DNA of 64,000 nt, from contig NZ_FNPT01000001.1 of assembly GCF_900107375.1 (NCBI RefSeq), positions 930,001 through 994,000 on the forward strand, in the 5' to 3' direction. Both the position numbers and the translations under genes were made by a program. Source of the DNA: Lysobacter sp. yr284 (GTDB lineage: Bacteria; Pseudomonadota; Gammaproteobacteria; Xanthomonadales; Xanthomonadaceae). Position 1 is the first letter of the stretch. Each line of letters starts with the position of its first letter. Positions 25,062-36,134 of the stretch are shown one piece after another. The notes below the pieces were generated by a model. That model made no database searches. It worked only from the letters and a program-made list of their open reading frames with translations, and was not told where the DNA came from.

Positions 25062-27994
25062 TGGCTGACTCCCGAACGGACGATCTTCAAGGGTTTTCCG
25101 TACGCGTCCCGATCGATTTCGGTATGCACGCCTTCAGGCTGGTCGACGCTCACCGGCCAATCGAAGACCGGTTCGTCGAACGCCATGTAGCGGGTCAGGG
25201 TGGCGTTGCCCTTCGGATCGGTCAGCTTGGTCTGGAAGCCAGGCAGATACTCGCGGACGGTATCGAGCGGCCCCAGTTCGGAGTCCTGGCGGGTGCGGGT
25301 GATGCGTCCGAGCACGTCGTAGCTGGTCCAGGTACCGCTCGCCGCCGGGATCGCGTCGGCGCTCGGATAGGATTGGAACATCACGCGTCCTTGGGTGTCG
25401 TAGGCCATGCTCGTCGCGCGCAGCGTCGCCGTCTTGTCGCTGCTGTCGTATTCGTGGGTCAGCACCGGCCGCCACATCGCGTCGAAGTATGTTTGCCTGG
25501 CGTAGTTGCCTTGCACGATCGATTCGCGCCACTGGCCGTCGACCACGCCCGGCGGCTTGGCATCGGCACCGGTCAGCGCCCGGAATTCGGCGCCCTTGGA
25601 CGTCCACGCCACCGTGTCTCCGCTCGGGTAGGCGATGCTGGATACGCGTCCCATCGCGTCGTAACCATAGCCGGTGCTGTAACCGTTCTGGTCCGTGGTC
25701 GATGCCAACCAGCCGCGACTGTCGACGCTCGCGGTCTTGGCAGTACTGTCTGGGTACTGGATGGTCTGTGGATAGCCGCGCTTCCAACCCGACAGCAGCG
25801 CGGTGGTGTCCAAAGCGGCCGAATCGCGGCCATCGGACACGCTGGCGATGGTTCCGTCGGCGTTGTAGGTCAAGGTCTGCAGCAACGCGCCGAACGAATA
25901 GAAACGCACGGGCAGTGCCTTGGCGCTGTCGAACTCCTTGTTCAACATGACCTGGCCCGCGCAGCTGGCCGGCGCGGCGCAAGTGATCGTGCGCACCTGT
26001 CCCAACGTCCACTTGGCCAGATCGTCGTAGTAGGCGATCGTCTCGTTCCGGCTGTAGCCCAGCGAACTGAACTTGGCGATGCTGAGCGGCCGCGCGAAGT
26101 AGTCGAACGAATCGACTCGCTCGGAAAACCTGGCGCCTTGGAGGCCGATCTCGGTCGCGACCAGAGGGCGGTGGTACTCGCTCTGGAATCCGTCCTCGCT
26201 GAAACGGGTGCTGCGCCCATACCGCGCCGGATAGGCCTGGGGCGCGAGGCTCAGGTCGTATCGCTTCACTATCGTTTGCAGGATATGCGCTGCGTCGCTG
26301 CCGGCCTCTTCCTTGACCAGCTTGCCCTCGTTATAGCGGAAGGTGTTGCCGTAGCTGTAGCGCCGCCATTCGCCGTTCGGCCCGGTCACCGTGGTTACGC
26401 TGGCCCGTGCGCAGCTCTCCGAGGTGCACGGCGGCAATGCGCATTGGGCGACACTGCTGTACGGACAGACCGGATAGGCATCGGTCGTCCCGGGATAGCG
26501 CACGAAGCTGATGTTCGGTTCATAGGAGTAGTTCCATGTCGCCGCCTCCAACCCTGGGCCGGAAATGGTTTTCTTCTTCAAGGTGAAGTCGAATGCGGCT
26601 ATCGGATAACGCGGTGTGTCGTCGGTTGGATCGTTGCCATAGCCCCAATACGGCGGATTGGCGCCTACCGAGGTAATGCCATCGCAATCCAGCGGCACGC
26701 TGCTGCGGCCGTGACGCTGAAGGTCGACGGTGAACGTGGCCACCGCACCTGAGGGATGCTGCACCGTGCCGGTCAGTTCCTGGATCGGCGTAGCCATGCT
26801 GTTGATGTAAGGCCCGGCGTATTGCTCTGTGCAGTCGCGAAAGATCTCCATCGGCAGGATCACTTCACCGACCGGAAACCCTTCCGAGTTCATCGGCGGG
26901 CTTTCGTACTGAGGCTCGGGGTAATGGATTTCAGCGCTGGCCAGACGTCCAAGGCCCAGTTGCCAGCCGCTACCGTCCGGTAAGGCAACGGTGGCCAGGG
27001 ACCTCTTGAACCCGACGCCGCCGACCGTGTAAGTCCAACTGCGGGTACCGTCGCTGACGCTGGAAACGAAATCGCCGGTATAGCTCAAAGTGAGTCGGCG
27101 CCCGTCGCTGGCCTGGATCGCGGTCAACTTGGCCGGCTGATTCCAGGCGTTGGCATAGGTGTATTCGACGTAGTTGCCGAAGCGATCCTCGACGCGGGTG
27201 GCGTACAACGCATTCCTGCGGCGATCCAGCTTGCTCGAAATCGGCCCTTCGACGGTGTAACCGATGGTCTTCTTGGTCACGCCTTCGCTGTTCTGCGCCA
27301 TCCAGTCCAGCCAATACCGCGTTCCATCCGCGGCGATGGCCAGAAACCCCTCGCCGCTGCCGTTCTTGATGCTGTCCAGGCACGACAGGTAGACCTGGTT
27401 GCCTGCCATCCAGACATAGTTGCTGCCATCAGCGGGCAGGGTGTTTCCCGGGGCGATGCTGAGCAATTCGCCGCCGCCGGGCACTTCAACCTGGATGCCC
27501 TGCCAGAAATCCCGCACGCGATACTTGCTCGGCACAGAAGGGTCTTCGCCTACCGAGCAACGTTTGAGTGCATTGGCGGGCGTGGCTGCGACCCAATCCG
27601 GGGCGAACACACCGTTGATATTGGGCGCCTCGATCTGCCAATCGGCCAGCATGCCGTCGTTGCGCATGTCCTTGCGGTCGCGCACGACGAAGCTGCGGGT
27701 CAGCGCCACCGGCAGTTTGTCGTTGCCCGGCAGGCTCACGTCCGTCACCGAGAACGAGAGCGCGCCGTTGGACAAGCGGACTTCGTCGCCGGCGAGATTC
27801 GGGCCGAGCGGCTCGACTTTCTGGCTGGCCTGGAGCCGCTTACCCAGTTCGTCCCAGACGAACTGGCCGGTTTCCAGCGCCGATGCGGCGTGGCTGAACA
27901 GCGCCATCGCCATGACCAAAGCCGCCCCTGCGGCGCGGCCGATGCAGACGCCGCCGTCGGCGGGCCGGATTCCGGCTTCACTGGTGTATTTCAC
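25058..27994 (-). CDS. Exported Rhs/YD-repeat protein, N-terminal half-shell partner
   Basis: The chosen GTG start has an AGGGGA site and gives 978 residues with an export signal (GAALVMAMALFSHAASALET). In-frame ATGs upstream (28063, 28174) would extend a basic N-terminus. The mature protein starts with ETGQFVWDELGKRLQA and a conserved beta region (LSFSVTDVSLPGNDKLPVAL). YD/Rhs repeats follow (YGYDAMGRVSSIAYPSGDTV, YDTQGRVMFQSYPSADA, YDVLGRITRTRQDSEL). It ends without a core or toxin tip at DAYGKPLKIVRSGVSQ, and its TGA overlaps the next ATG. It probably forms part of a Rhs cocoon with the downstream protein. Confidence 0.88.
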   Translation of the reverse strand: MKYTSEAGIRPADGGVCIGRAAGAALVMAMALFSHAASALETGQFVWDELGKRLQASQKVEPLGPNLAGDEVRLSNGALSFSVTDVSLPGNDKLPVALTRSFVVRDRKDMRNDGMLADWQIEAPNINGVFAPDWVAATPANALKRCSVGEDPSVPSKYRVRDFWQGIQVEVPGGGELLSIAPGNTLPADGSNYVWMAGNQVYLSCLDSIKNGSGEGFLAIAADGTRYWLDWMAQNSEGVTKKTIGYTVEGPISSKLDRRRNALYATRVEDRFGNYVEYTYANAWNQPAKLTAIQASDGRRLTLSYTGDFVSSVSDGTRSWTYTVGGVGFKRSLATVALPDGSGWQLGLGRLASAEIHYPEPQYESPPMNSEGFPVGEVILPMEIFRDCTEQYAGPYINSMATPIQELTGTVQHPSGAVATFTVDLQRHGRSSVPLDCDGITSVGANPPYWGYGNDPTDDTPRYPIAAFDFTLKKKTISGPGLEAATWNYSYEPNISFVRYPGTTDAYPVCPYSSVAQCALPPCTSESCARASVTTVTGPNGEWRRYSYGNTFRYNEGKLVKEEAGSDAAHILQTIVKRYDLSLAPQAYPARYGRSTRFSEDGFQSEYHRPLVATEIGLQGARFSERVDSFDYFARPLSIAKFSSLGYSRNETIAYYDDLAKWTLGQVRTITCAAPASCAGQVMLNKEFDSAKALPVRFYSFGALLQTLTYNADGTIASVSDGRDSAALDTTALLSGWKRGYPQTIQYPDSTAKTASVDSRGWLASTTDQNGYSTGYGYDAMGRVSSIAYPSGDTVAWTSKGAEFRALTGADAKPPGVVDGQWRESIVQGNYARQTYFDAMWRPVLTHEYDSSDKTATLRATSMAYDTQGRVMFQSYPSADAIPAASGTWTSYDVLGRITRTRQDSELGPLDTVREYLPGFQTKLTDPKGNATLTRYMAFDEPVFDWPVSVDQPEGVHTEIDRDAYGKPLKIVRSGVSQ

Positions 27995-28364
27995 GGCGTT
28001 TCCCCTGCTCGATCCTTGTGCGCGCTGCACGGCGCGCGAGCGCCAGTCTTGCGGCCGCTCCATCGGCGAGTAACAGTTCAGCGAGCCGCTTTCAGAGCGT
28101 CCGGCCGCAAGCGGCCGGCGAGAAGCAGCGTCGCAGTCCCCTGTCGCGACTACCGGTATGAATCGGATCCACAAACCTGTGCGTCTTTATAGCAGGGCAA
28201 GCATCGCGACGGATGACGCCGGTCGAATCCCGACACATACATAAACAGTGAGTGCCGCACTTACTCATAGCTTGCGCACACACTGCTTGATGCGGCGCGC
28301 ATCCCCGCGCAAAGAAAAAGGCCGGCAATGCCGGCCTTTTTCATCTACAACCAAGCGCAGCCGG
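27995..28364. other. Region between the Rhs operon and the helicase gene
   Basis: The region holds the upstream leader of the Rhs gene (in-frame but low-quality coding up to 28174) and an AT-richer stretch around 28175-28300 likely to carry the Rhs promoter. It also holds the strong hairpin terminator of the helicase gene at 28315-28341. No other gene is visible. Confidence 0.55.
28315..28341. terminator. Perfect bidirectional intrinsic terminator
   Basis: A perfect 12-bp stem (aaaaaggccggc / gccggccttttt) has a 3-base loop. On the minus strand it lies 23 bases past the helicase stop codon and ends in a T run. On the plus strand it is equally symmetrical. It isolates the helicase from the Rhs operon. 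Confidence 0.92.
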
Positions 28365-29708
<1,344 letters not shown>

Positions 29709-30181
29709 AGCTTGGAACTCCAGAAGTTCGCGCCGACGTGCCGGCCGCGCCATCGGCGCGCCGGACCGGAATCGGTCGCGTGATCACTCCAGCGTTCCCT
29801 TGAACCGCGCTGCGAGTATCTATTTTTGACGGCGCCGGAAGCTCCGGGCCGTGTCTGCGCGACGAAAGACGTGCGGGATAAGAAGTCGCGCCGCGGCCGT
29901 GTCAGGCGTATGCGGGGCGACGGGCAACCTGGGAAACGTACCCTTGCGGGGAGGCAGCCGTGCGCTGAACGGGGCGGACTCTACGCTAAAACAGTCGCTT
30001 ACGCCAGTTGTGCCGGGGCCGGCGTCAGCCGGCGCTCATTCCGGCCAAGCCGAGACAAGCCCGGCGCGGCCGGTTTGGCGGGTCCGGGCGGGGCGGCAGG
30101 CGCCGCCGCCATCGCCCGCCCGGCGTCCCGGCCGCGCCCGGCAGCCCGCTCATCCGGGCCGCGCCAGGGCGGCCGGCCGGC
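29709..30181. other. 473-base gap upstream of the helicase gene
   Basis: No gene is visible. The AT-rich patch agtatctatttttgac (29814-29829) could hold the helicase promoter on the minus strand and would leave a leader of about 100 bases. Long leaders are common for RNA helicase genes. No terminator follows the permease-peptidase gene at 30182. Confidence 0.4.
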
Positions 30182-33100
30182 TCACAGCTTCTTGCGATTG
30201 TCGGTCGGCACCCGGTCGATCAGCTTGTTGTAGGGGTCGAAGCCGACCTCGTACGGCGCCTGGTCGACCACCGCGGTCACGCTGAACTCGCCTTCGACGA
30301 CGCGGCGGCGCTGCAGGTACAGCACCTTCTCGTCCTCCTCCTTGCCCGAGGCGCCGCGCGCGAACACCCCGATCTCGATCCAGTCGTCCATCCGCCCGGG
30401 CGTCTCGCGGCCCTTGCCGTCGGCGTAGCGCTTGGCCGCCTGCAGCTTCATCGTCACCTCGTACTTGCCGTCGGCGCGTTTCTTCGACGAGGCCGACAGC
30501 ACCCGGTTGTCGTAGAAGCCGATCTTCTCGAACAGGTCGGCGATCAACGCCTGCTGGTCCGGCCGCGCTTCGCGGCGCAGGTATTCCAGCAGCTCGGCCG
30601 AATTGGTGTACGGCGGCTGCTGGTAGCCCTTGTCGAGCAGGAAACGCTTGAGCGCGCGGTTGACCGCGTCCTCGCCGAGTTCCTCGCGCAGCCGGTAGAA
30701 CACCAGCGAGCCCTTGCGGTAGTGGATGTAGGGCTGGTTCTCGACCCGGTACAGCGGCAGCTCCTCGACCCGCTCGCCGGCGCGATCGGACAGGTAGCGG
30801 TCCAGTTCGTACTTGAGGAAGCGACGCATCTTGGCGCGGCCGTATTCCTTCTCCATCACCATCAGCGCCGAGTACTGCGACAGCGATTCCGACAGCACGG
30901 TCGAGCCCTGCTGGTCGGCGCCGATCACCTGGTGCGCCCACCACTGGTGCGCGACTTCGTGCGCGGTCACGTAGAACACGTAGTCGATCGCCGCCGGATC
31001 GCGCAGGTCGGCGACGAAGCCGATCGATTCGGAGAACGGAATGGTGTTGGCGAAGCTCTGGGCGAAGGTCTCGTAGCCGGGGAACTCGATGATCCGCACC
31101 TGGCGGTGCTGGTACGGGGTGAAGTGGGCCTGGAAATATTCCAGCGAACGCTTGGTGCCGGCGATCATCCGGTCGACGTTGAACTCGTGCTTGGGATCGT
31201 AGTAGATCTCGATCGCGATCCCGCCCGGATAGGTGTCGCGCTTGACCTTCCAGCGCGCCGATAGGTACGAGTAGAACGGCAGCATCGGCCGGTCCATCGC
31301 GTAGTCGAAGCACTTGCGGCCGCCTCGTTCGTATTCGCGCACCAGATAGCCCGGCGACAGCGCGATCTGGTCCGGCGCGGTGCAGATCGAGGTCTTGAAG
31401 TCGATCCAGTCGGCGTCGCTGGCGATGTAGTGGTGGGCGCGCGCGGCCTGGTCTTCGAGCTTGGCCATGCGCGGCACATCGCCCAGGCCGCGCTTGCGCC
31501 GCTCGTTGCGGTCCTGCAGCTGACGGCCGGGGTCGTAGCCGAAATGCGGGAACGCGCCGGAGTTGAAGAAGCTGCCGTTGCCGACGATGGCGTGCTGGCC
31601 CGGTTCGTTGCTGAAGCCGCGCACGGCGCTGGACTGGACGAAGTCCAGCTCTCGCCGCTCGCCCGGCTGCATCGGCCGGTCGAGGCGATAGATGCGGTAG
31701 CCCAGGCGCTGGTCGTCGCGCAGCAGCCTGGCGCCGCCGAACGCCAGCTTTTCGATCTTCGAGTCCGGATCGACCTGAATATGGAACTCGGCGATCGGCG
31801 CGGCGTGCGGGTTGACGATGGTGTAGCGGCCGGTGGCGCTGACGCTGAGGGTTTCCGGGCGCAGGTCGACGCGGTTGTCGACCGCGACGATCTGCGGCTG
31901 CGGCAGGTCCTTGTACTTGCGGTAGTCCTTCTCGTAGCGCGCGCGCTCGTCCATCGCCACGTCCGAGGGCACGTAGCGGTTGAGCACGTTGGTGTTCCAG
32001 AAGATCCACGCGCCGGTCGCCGCCCACGCCAGCAGCGCCGCGGCCAGGGCCAGACGCGGCCCGCCGCGCAGGCGCTCGCGTGCCAGCCGCACCCGCTCGC
32101 GCCAGCCGCCGGGGATGCCGCGCACCCAGAACGCCGCGGCCACCAGCAGCAGCGCGCCCAGGAACAGGCCCCAATAGCCCTGGAACCACAGCCGCCCGGC
32201 GAGGAAGTGGCCGTAGCCGTTCATGTCCGAATACGGCGCGTCGGGCGCGTTGGCGTAGTTGTAGAGGTTGTGCTCGAAGTGCAGCATCCCCAGCGTCGCC
32301 TGCGCGACCACCACCGCGATGGTCAGGCCGTAGCCGATGAAGCGGTTGTTGCACAGCACCTGCAACACCAGCGCCAGCCCGCCCATCAGCACGAACGGGA
32401 TCGAAGCCAGCAACAGGCCCTTGAGGTACAGCAGCGGTTCCAGCGCGGTATAGCCCTTGAACAGCTGCACGCCCATCGCCGCGACGCCGCCGATGGCCTG
32501 GAACGCCAGCACCACCGCGACCAGGGCGACGAACTTGCTCAGCATCGGCACCCAGTTCGGCACCGGCATCGCGTCGGTCACCTCGCCGAGCTTGGCGCTG
32601 CGTTCCTTGAACACCAGGTCGCCGGCGTAGAACATCGCGATCAGCACCAGCATGTAGCTGTAGCTGCCCTGCAAGGCCTGCAGCATCAGCGCGGTGGTCG
32701 GATAGACCTGGGTCCCGAACAGGCGCTGCATGCTGCTGGCGCCCATGATGAAGTTGAACGCGGCGAAGGCCAGCATGATCAGGAACGGCACGCTCTTGAA
32801 CACGCCGATCGCGTCCAGCCGCACGCTGCCCCAGAACTGCGCGCGCACGGTCGCCGCGTCGAACGCCGGGCGCACCGGCGCGACCCGCGCGGACGCCGCG
32901 CGCGGCGCCGGCGCCGCGGCGGGCTTGGCCTTGCGCCGCAGCCAGCCGCGGCCGGTGCCGGTGCGCTGCGGCTTGAACAGGGCGAAGGCGGCGGCGATCA
33001 TCGCCGCGCCCACGCTCAGCCACAGCGCGCGGTTGAGCAGCAGGTAGCCGGCCAGCTCCGGCAGCCGGCTGTTGAGTTCGGGCGCGGTCCAGTAGCGGGT

Positions 33101-33757
33101 GGTGCGCGCGAACGCGGTCAGGCCGAACGGGTCGATCATCGCCGAGAGCAGTTCGTTGTCGAGATCGCGCACCAGCGCGCTGGCCAGCGAGCGCAGCACG
33201 AAGAAGCCGATCACGCCCAGGTACACCACCAGCAGGCTGCGCCCGGTCACCGCCAGCAGCGCCAGCAGCGCGCCGATGAACACCAGGTTCGGCAGCACCA
33301 GCACGCCCATGCTCCAGGCGTAGGGGTACAGCGAGAACGCGCCGAGCCGCTCGGGGTCGATCCACGGCATCGCCGGCGCGATCATCAGCCCCAGCGTGAC
33401 CATCGCGTAGACCAGCAGGCACGCCGCCATCGCCCCGGCGAAGCGGCCGATGAGGAAGTCGCGCTTGCGCATCGGGCTGGAGAAGAACAGGTCGGCCGTG
33501 CCCATCTCGAAATCGCGCAGCAGCGCGTTGGAGACGAAGGCGGCGATCACGAACAGGCTCAGCAGGCTCATGAAGCCGTAGAACATCGCGATCGTGGTCG
33601 GCGCGTTGCGGTTGACGTTGCCGACGCCGCCGCCGATCTGCACCGCGTCGCTGCTGGCGGCGGCGAAGGTCATCAACCCGAACATGATCGCCAGCACCCA
33701 CAGCAGCGGCGAGCGCAGCTGCTGGCGCAACTCGAAGCGGAAGAATTCGTAGGTCAT
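30182..33757 (-). CDS. ABC-2 type permease fused to an M1-family metallopeptidase
   Basis: The 1191-residue fusion starts with ABC-2 permease sequence (FFRFELRQQLRSPLLWVLAI; FEMGTADLFFSSPMRKRDFL) and carries about twelve membrane helices over the first ~600 residues. The rest is a periplasmic M1 gluzincin domain with HEVAHQWWAHQVIG and a downstream LSESLSQYSALMVMEKEYG supplying the third zinc ligand. The family lacks the usual GAMEN sequence, as is typical of these fusions. The ABC ATPase gene lies 10 bases upstream, so the pair is one transporter operon. The transporter may export or sense peptides trimmed by its own peptidase domain. Substrate is unknown. Confidence 0.93.
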   Translation of the reverse strand: MTYEFFRFELRQQLRSPLLWVLAIMFGLMTFAAASSDAVQIGGGVGNVNRNAPTTIAMFYGFMSLLSLFVIAAFVSNALLRDFEMGTADLFFSSPMRKRDFLIGRFAGAMAACLLVYAMVTLGLMIAPAMPWIDPERLGAFSLYPYAWSMGVLVLPNLVFIGALLALLAVTGRSLLVVYLGVIGFFVLRSLASALVRDLDNELLSAMIDPFGLTAFARTTRYWTAPELNSRLPELAGYLLLNRALWLSVGAAMIAAAFALFKPQRTGTGRGWLRRKAKPAAAPAPRAASARVAPVRPAFDAATVRAQFWGSVRLDAIGVFKSVPFLIMLAFAAFNFIMGASSMQRLFGTQVYPTTALMLQALQGSYSYMLVLIAMFYAGDLVFKERSAKLGEVTDAMPVPNWVPMLSKFVALVAVVLAFQAIGGVAAMGVQLFKGYTALEPLLYLKGLLLASIPFVLMGGLALVLQVLCNNRFIGYGLTIAVVVAQATLGMLHFEHNLYNYANAPDAPYSDMNGYGHFLAGRLWFQGYWGLFLGALLLVAAAFWVRGIPGGWRERVRLARERLRGGPRLALAAALLAWAATGAWIFWNTNVLNRYVPSDVAMDERARYEKDYRKYKDLPQPQIVAVDNRVDLRPETLSVSATGRYTIVNPHAAPIAEFHIQVDPDSKIEKLAFGGARLLRDDQRLGYRIYRLDRPMQPGERRELDFVQSSAVRGFSNEPGQHAIVGNGSFFNSGAFPHFGYDPGRQLQDRNERRKRGLGDVPRMAKLEDQAARAHHYIASDADWIDFKTSICTAPDQIALSPGYLVREYERGGRKCFDYAMDRPMLPFYSYLSARWKVKRDTYPGGIAIEIYYDPKHEFNVDRMIAGTKRSLEYFQAHFTPYQHRQVRIIEFPGYETFAQSFANTIPFSESIGFVADLRDPAAIDYVFYVTAHEVAHQWWAHQVIGADQQGSTVLSESLSQYSALMVMEKEYGRAKMRRFLKYELDRYLSDRAGERVEELPLYRVENQPYIHYRKGSLVFYRLREELGEDAVNRALKRFLLDKGYQQPPYTNSAELLEYLRREARPDQQALIADLFEKIGFYDNRVLSASSKKRADGKYEVTMKLQAAKRYADGKGRETPGRMDDWIEIGVFARGASGKEEDEKVLYLQRRRVVEGEFSVTAVVDQAPYEVGFDPYNKLIDRVPTDNRKKL

Positions 33758-33767
33758 CGTGCGCGCC

Positions 33768-34661
33768 TCAGGCCGCGACGCGGGAATGCTTGCGCAGGCG
33801 CTGGAAGTACACGTCCTCCAGGTCCGGCGCGACCGGCTCGAAGCCCTCCTCCGGGGCGTCGGCGCTGAACACGTGGATCACCGGCTGGCCGCCGACCAGG
33901 CGGGTGGACAGCACGGTGAAGCGGGTCTCGTAGCTGTCGAGCTCGGACTTGGGCACCTGCCGCCGCCACACCTGCCCGGTCAGCGCGGCGATCGCCGCGT
34001 TCGGCTCGCCGCTGAGCAGCACCTTGCCCTTGTTGACGATGGCCATGGTCGGGCACAGGTCGGTGACGTCCTCGACGATGTGGGTGGACAGGATCACCGC
34101 CACGTTCTCGCCGATCTCGGCCAGCAGGTTGAGGAAGCGGTTGCGCTCCTCCGGGTCGAGGCCGGCGGTGGGCTCGTCGACGATCACCAGGCGCGGATCG
34201 CCGAGCAGCGCCTGGGCGATGCCGAAGCGCTGGCGCATGCCGCCGGAGAAGCCGCCGAGTTTCTGCTTGCGCACGTTCCACAGGTTGACCTGGTGCAGCA
34301 GGCCCTCGACCACTTCGCGCCGCTGCTTGCGTTCGCCCAGGCCCTTGAGCACGGCGAAGTGATCGAGCAGATCCAGCGCGCTGACCTTGGGATAGACGCC
34401 GAAGTCCTGCGGCAGGTAGCCCAGCAGGCGCCGCACCGCGTCCTTCTCGCGCAGCACGTCGATGCGCTGGCCGTCGGTCTCCAGCACCGCGCTGCCGCCG
34501 TCGGCCTCCTGCAGCGTCGCCAGGGTGCGCATCAGCGAGGACTTGCCGGCGCCGTTGGGGCCGAGCAGGCCGAACATCCCGCGCGGGATGTCCAGGCAGA
34601 TGCCGTCCAGGGCGCGCACGCCGTTGGCGTAGGTCTTGGTGAGGTCGCGGATGGTCAGCAT
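33768..34661 (-). CDS. ABC transporter ATP-binding protein
   Basis: The 297-residue ABC ATPase has Walker A GPNGAGKSS, Q-loop GYLPQDFGVYPKV, signature FSGGMRQRFGIAQ, Walker B LVIVDEPTAGLD and H-loop STHIVEDV. A ~90-residue C-terminal extension of the kind found in ABC-2 exporters follows. It heads the operon with the permease/M1 fusion (10-base gap), so it is the motor for that protein. The start is the ATG with MLTIRDLTKTYANG. Confidence 0.95.
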   Translation of the reverse strand: MLTIRDLTKTYANGVRALDGICLDIPRGMFGLLGPNGAGKSSLMRTLATLQEADGGSAVLETDGQRIDVLREKDAVRRLLGYLPQDFGVYPKVSALDLLDHFAVLKGLGERKQRREVVEGLLHQVNLWNVRKQKLGGFSGGMRQRFGIAQALLGDPRLVIVDEPTAGLDPEERNRFLNLLAEIGENVAVILSTHIVEDVTDLCPTMAIVNKGKVLLSGEPNAAIAALTGQVWRRQVPKSELDSYETRFTVLSTRLVGGQPVIHVFSADAPEEGFEPVAPDLEDVYFQRLRKHSRVAA

Positions 34662-35133
34662 CGGATGGGGTCTCGGTCGGGCGGCGGACGGGCGGGGCGG
34701 AGGCGGCGCGGCGGCAGGCTCGGCACGATGCTAGCGGCGGGCCGGGACCGGCCCATGGCCGATTGGGGGGGATGACCGATGGCAGGGCCGGCGGCGGGCG
34801 TGCCCGGAACGGTGCGGTGGCGGCGATGCCGGGCGTTCGCGGCGGTGGGGTCGGCGCGTTGGGAGGGATCGGCGCGAGCGGATCGGAAGGCGTCGGGACT
34901 GAAGCCCCTCCCACAAAAGCCGCGGCTCCAGAACCTACGCACCGTCATCCCCGCGAAGGCCGGGATCCAGGGCCTCATCGCGGCAGGACGCTGAAGTCTC
35001 TGGATCCCCGCCTTCGCGGGGATGACGGCACACGGGACCCGCAGTGCCCGGCTCTTGTGGGAGGGACTTCAGTCCCGACGCCCCGCGATCGGCTCGCGAC
35101 GATCCGCCCCGGACGCCCGTCCCGGACACTGCC
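34662..35133. other. 472-base intergenic region dense in two repeat families
   Basis: It holds two family-1 elements (34890-34917 and 35054-35080) enclosing an inverted pair of family-2 elements (34943-34970 and 34998-35029), forming a nested palindrome. The ABC operon promoter should lie in 34662-34890. No gene was recognised. Confidence 0.6.
34890..35080. repeat. Nested inverted repeats: family 1 flanking a family-2 pair
   Basis: The outer arms are gtcgggactgaagcccctcc (34890-34917) and its inverse gggagggacttcagtcccga (35054-35080). The inner arms are gtcatccccgcgaaggccgg (34943-34970) and its inverse ccgccttcgcggggatgacg (34998-35029). The whole ~190 bases could fold into one long cruciform. 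Confidence 0.85.
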
Positions 35134-36120
35134 TCAGCCCTGCCGCCGGAACTCGTTCGGGGTCAGCCCATAGCGTTTCTTGAACACCGCCGACAGGTGG
35201 CTGTGGCTGGAAAACCCGCTCTCCACCGCGATGGTGGCGATGTCGTCGCCGCTCTCGCGCAGGCGCAGGCAGACCCGGCGCAGGCGCTGCGCCAGCACGT
35301 ACTGGATCGGGGTCAGGCCGAAGGCCTGGCGGAACGCGATCAGCAGCTGGTGGGTGCTCAGCCCGCCGAGCCCGGCCAGTTCGTCCAGGGTGATGCGCCG
35401 GTCCAGGTGGGCCTGGATGTGGTCCTCGATCCGCCGCCGCGCCGGTTCGGCCAGCCGCACCGGCGCCGGGGCCGCGCGCGCGGCCGCGCCGGCGCCGTGT
35501 TCGCGCAGCAGGTGCAGGCACAGCGCCTGGCCGAGCGACTCGCGCAGCATCGCGGCGAGGTCGTCGCGGGCCTCGCTGAGGTGGGCCAGGCGCGCGGCGA
35601 TGCCGTGCACGAACGGGTCGCGGTGCTTCATCCGCGCCGCCAGCCCGGCGTTCTCGCCCAGGCCGGGCGCGAGCGCGGCGAAGCCGGCCGGGTCGATGTT
35701 GAGTTCGGCATAGGCGATCTCGCCGCCGAGCGCGCGGCCGAGGTAGCGGCGGCCGGCCGGGATCAGCCACCAGTCGCCCGCGGCCGGCGCGGCGCGCAGG
35801 CGGCCGGCGCCGTCGATGCGGGTCTCCAGCCGGCGCATCGGGCCGTCGAGGTGGACGATCAGGGTGTGGCGCGCGTGCTCCAGGCTCCACTGGGTGGGCT
35901 GGGCGATGTTCTCGGTAGCGAAGGCGAACTGCAGGCCGTGGCCGAGTTCGACCTCGTGGCGACGCTCGACCCGGCGCTGGCGCGCCCAGCCCTGCCCCGC
36001 CGCCTCGCCCAGCGCCGCGGCGCCGTCCAGACCGGCGCGCTCGGCCTCGCCGGCGCGCGGAGAAATTGACAGTGCCTCGGACATGTTGAAAGCGCAGCGG
36101 ACCTGGGCCGATGTAAACAT
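35134..36120 (-). CDS. AraC-family transcriptional regulator
   Basis: The N-terminal ~200 residues are a cupin-like ligand-binding region (HTLIVHLDGPMRRLETRIDG; WWLIPAGRRYLGRALGGEIA). The C-terminal ~100 residues carry the two AraC helix-turn-helix motifs (RITLDELAGLGGLSTHQLLI and DDIATIAVESGFSSHSHLSA), ending KKRYGLTPNEFRRQ. The start is uncertain: ATG 36120 has a weak GAGCGAA site, GTG 36132 and ATG 36084 are also in frame. The gene is divergent from the NTF2-like/SDR pair, so it most likely regulates them and itself from the shared intergenic region. Confidence 0.92.
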   Translation of the reverse strand: MFTSAQVRCAFNMSEALSISPRAGEAERAGLDGAAALGEAAGQGWARQRRVERRHEVELGHGLQFAFATENIAQPTQWSLEHARHTLIVHLDGPMRRLETRIDGAGRLRAAPAAGDWWLIPAGRRYLGRALGGEIAYAELNIDPAGFAALAPGLGENAGLAARMKHRDPFVHGIAARLAHLSEARDDLAAMLRESLGQALCLHLLREHGAGAAARAAPAPVRLAEPARRRIEDHIQAHLDRRITLDELAGLGGLSTHQLLIAFRQAFGLTPIQYVLAQRLRRVCLRLRESGDDIATIAVESGFSSHSHLSAVFKKRYGLTPNEFRRQG

Positions 36121-36134
36121 GACTTCGCTCACAA

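Noticed and set aside
29826-30285. Plus-strand open frames between the helicase and permease genes
   Set aside because: Short, Arg/Ala/Pro-rich, no ribosome-binding site and no recognisable domain.
34890-35080. Possible mobile element ends
   Set aside because: The nested inverted repeats enclose no transposase gene and match the general intergenic repeat families.
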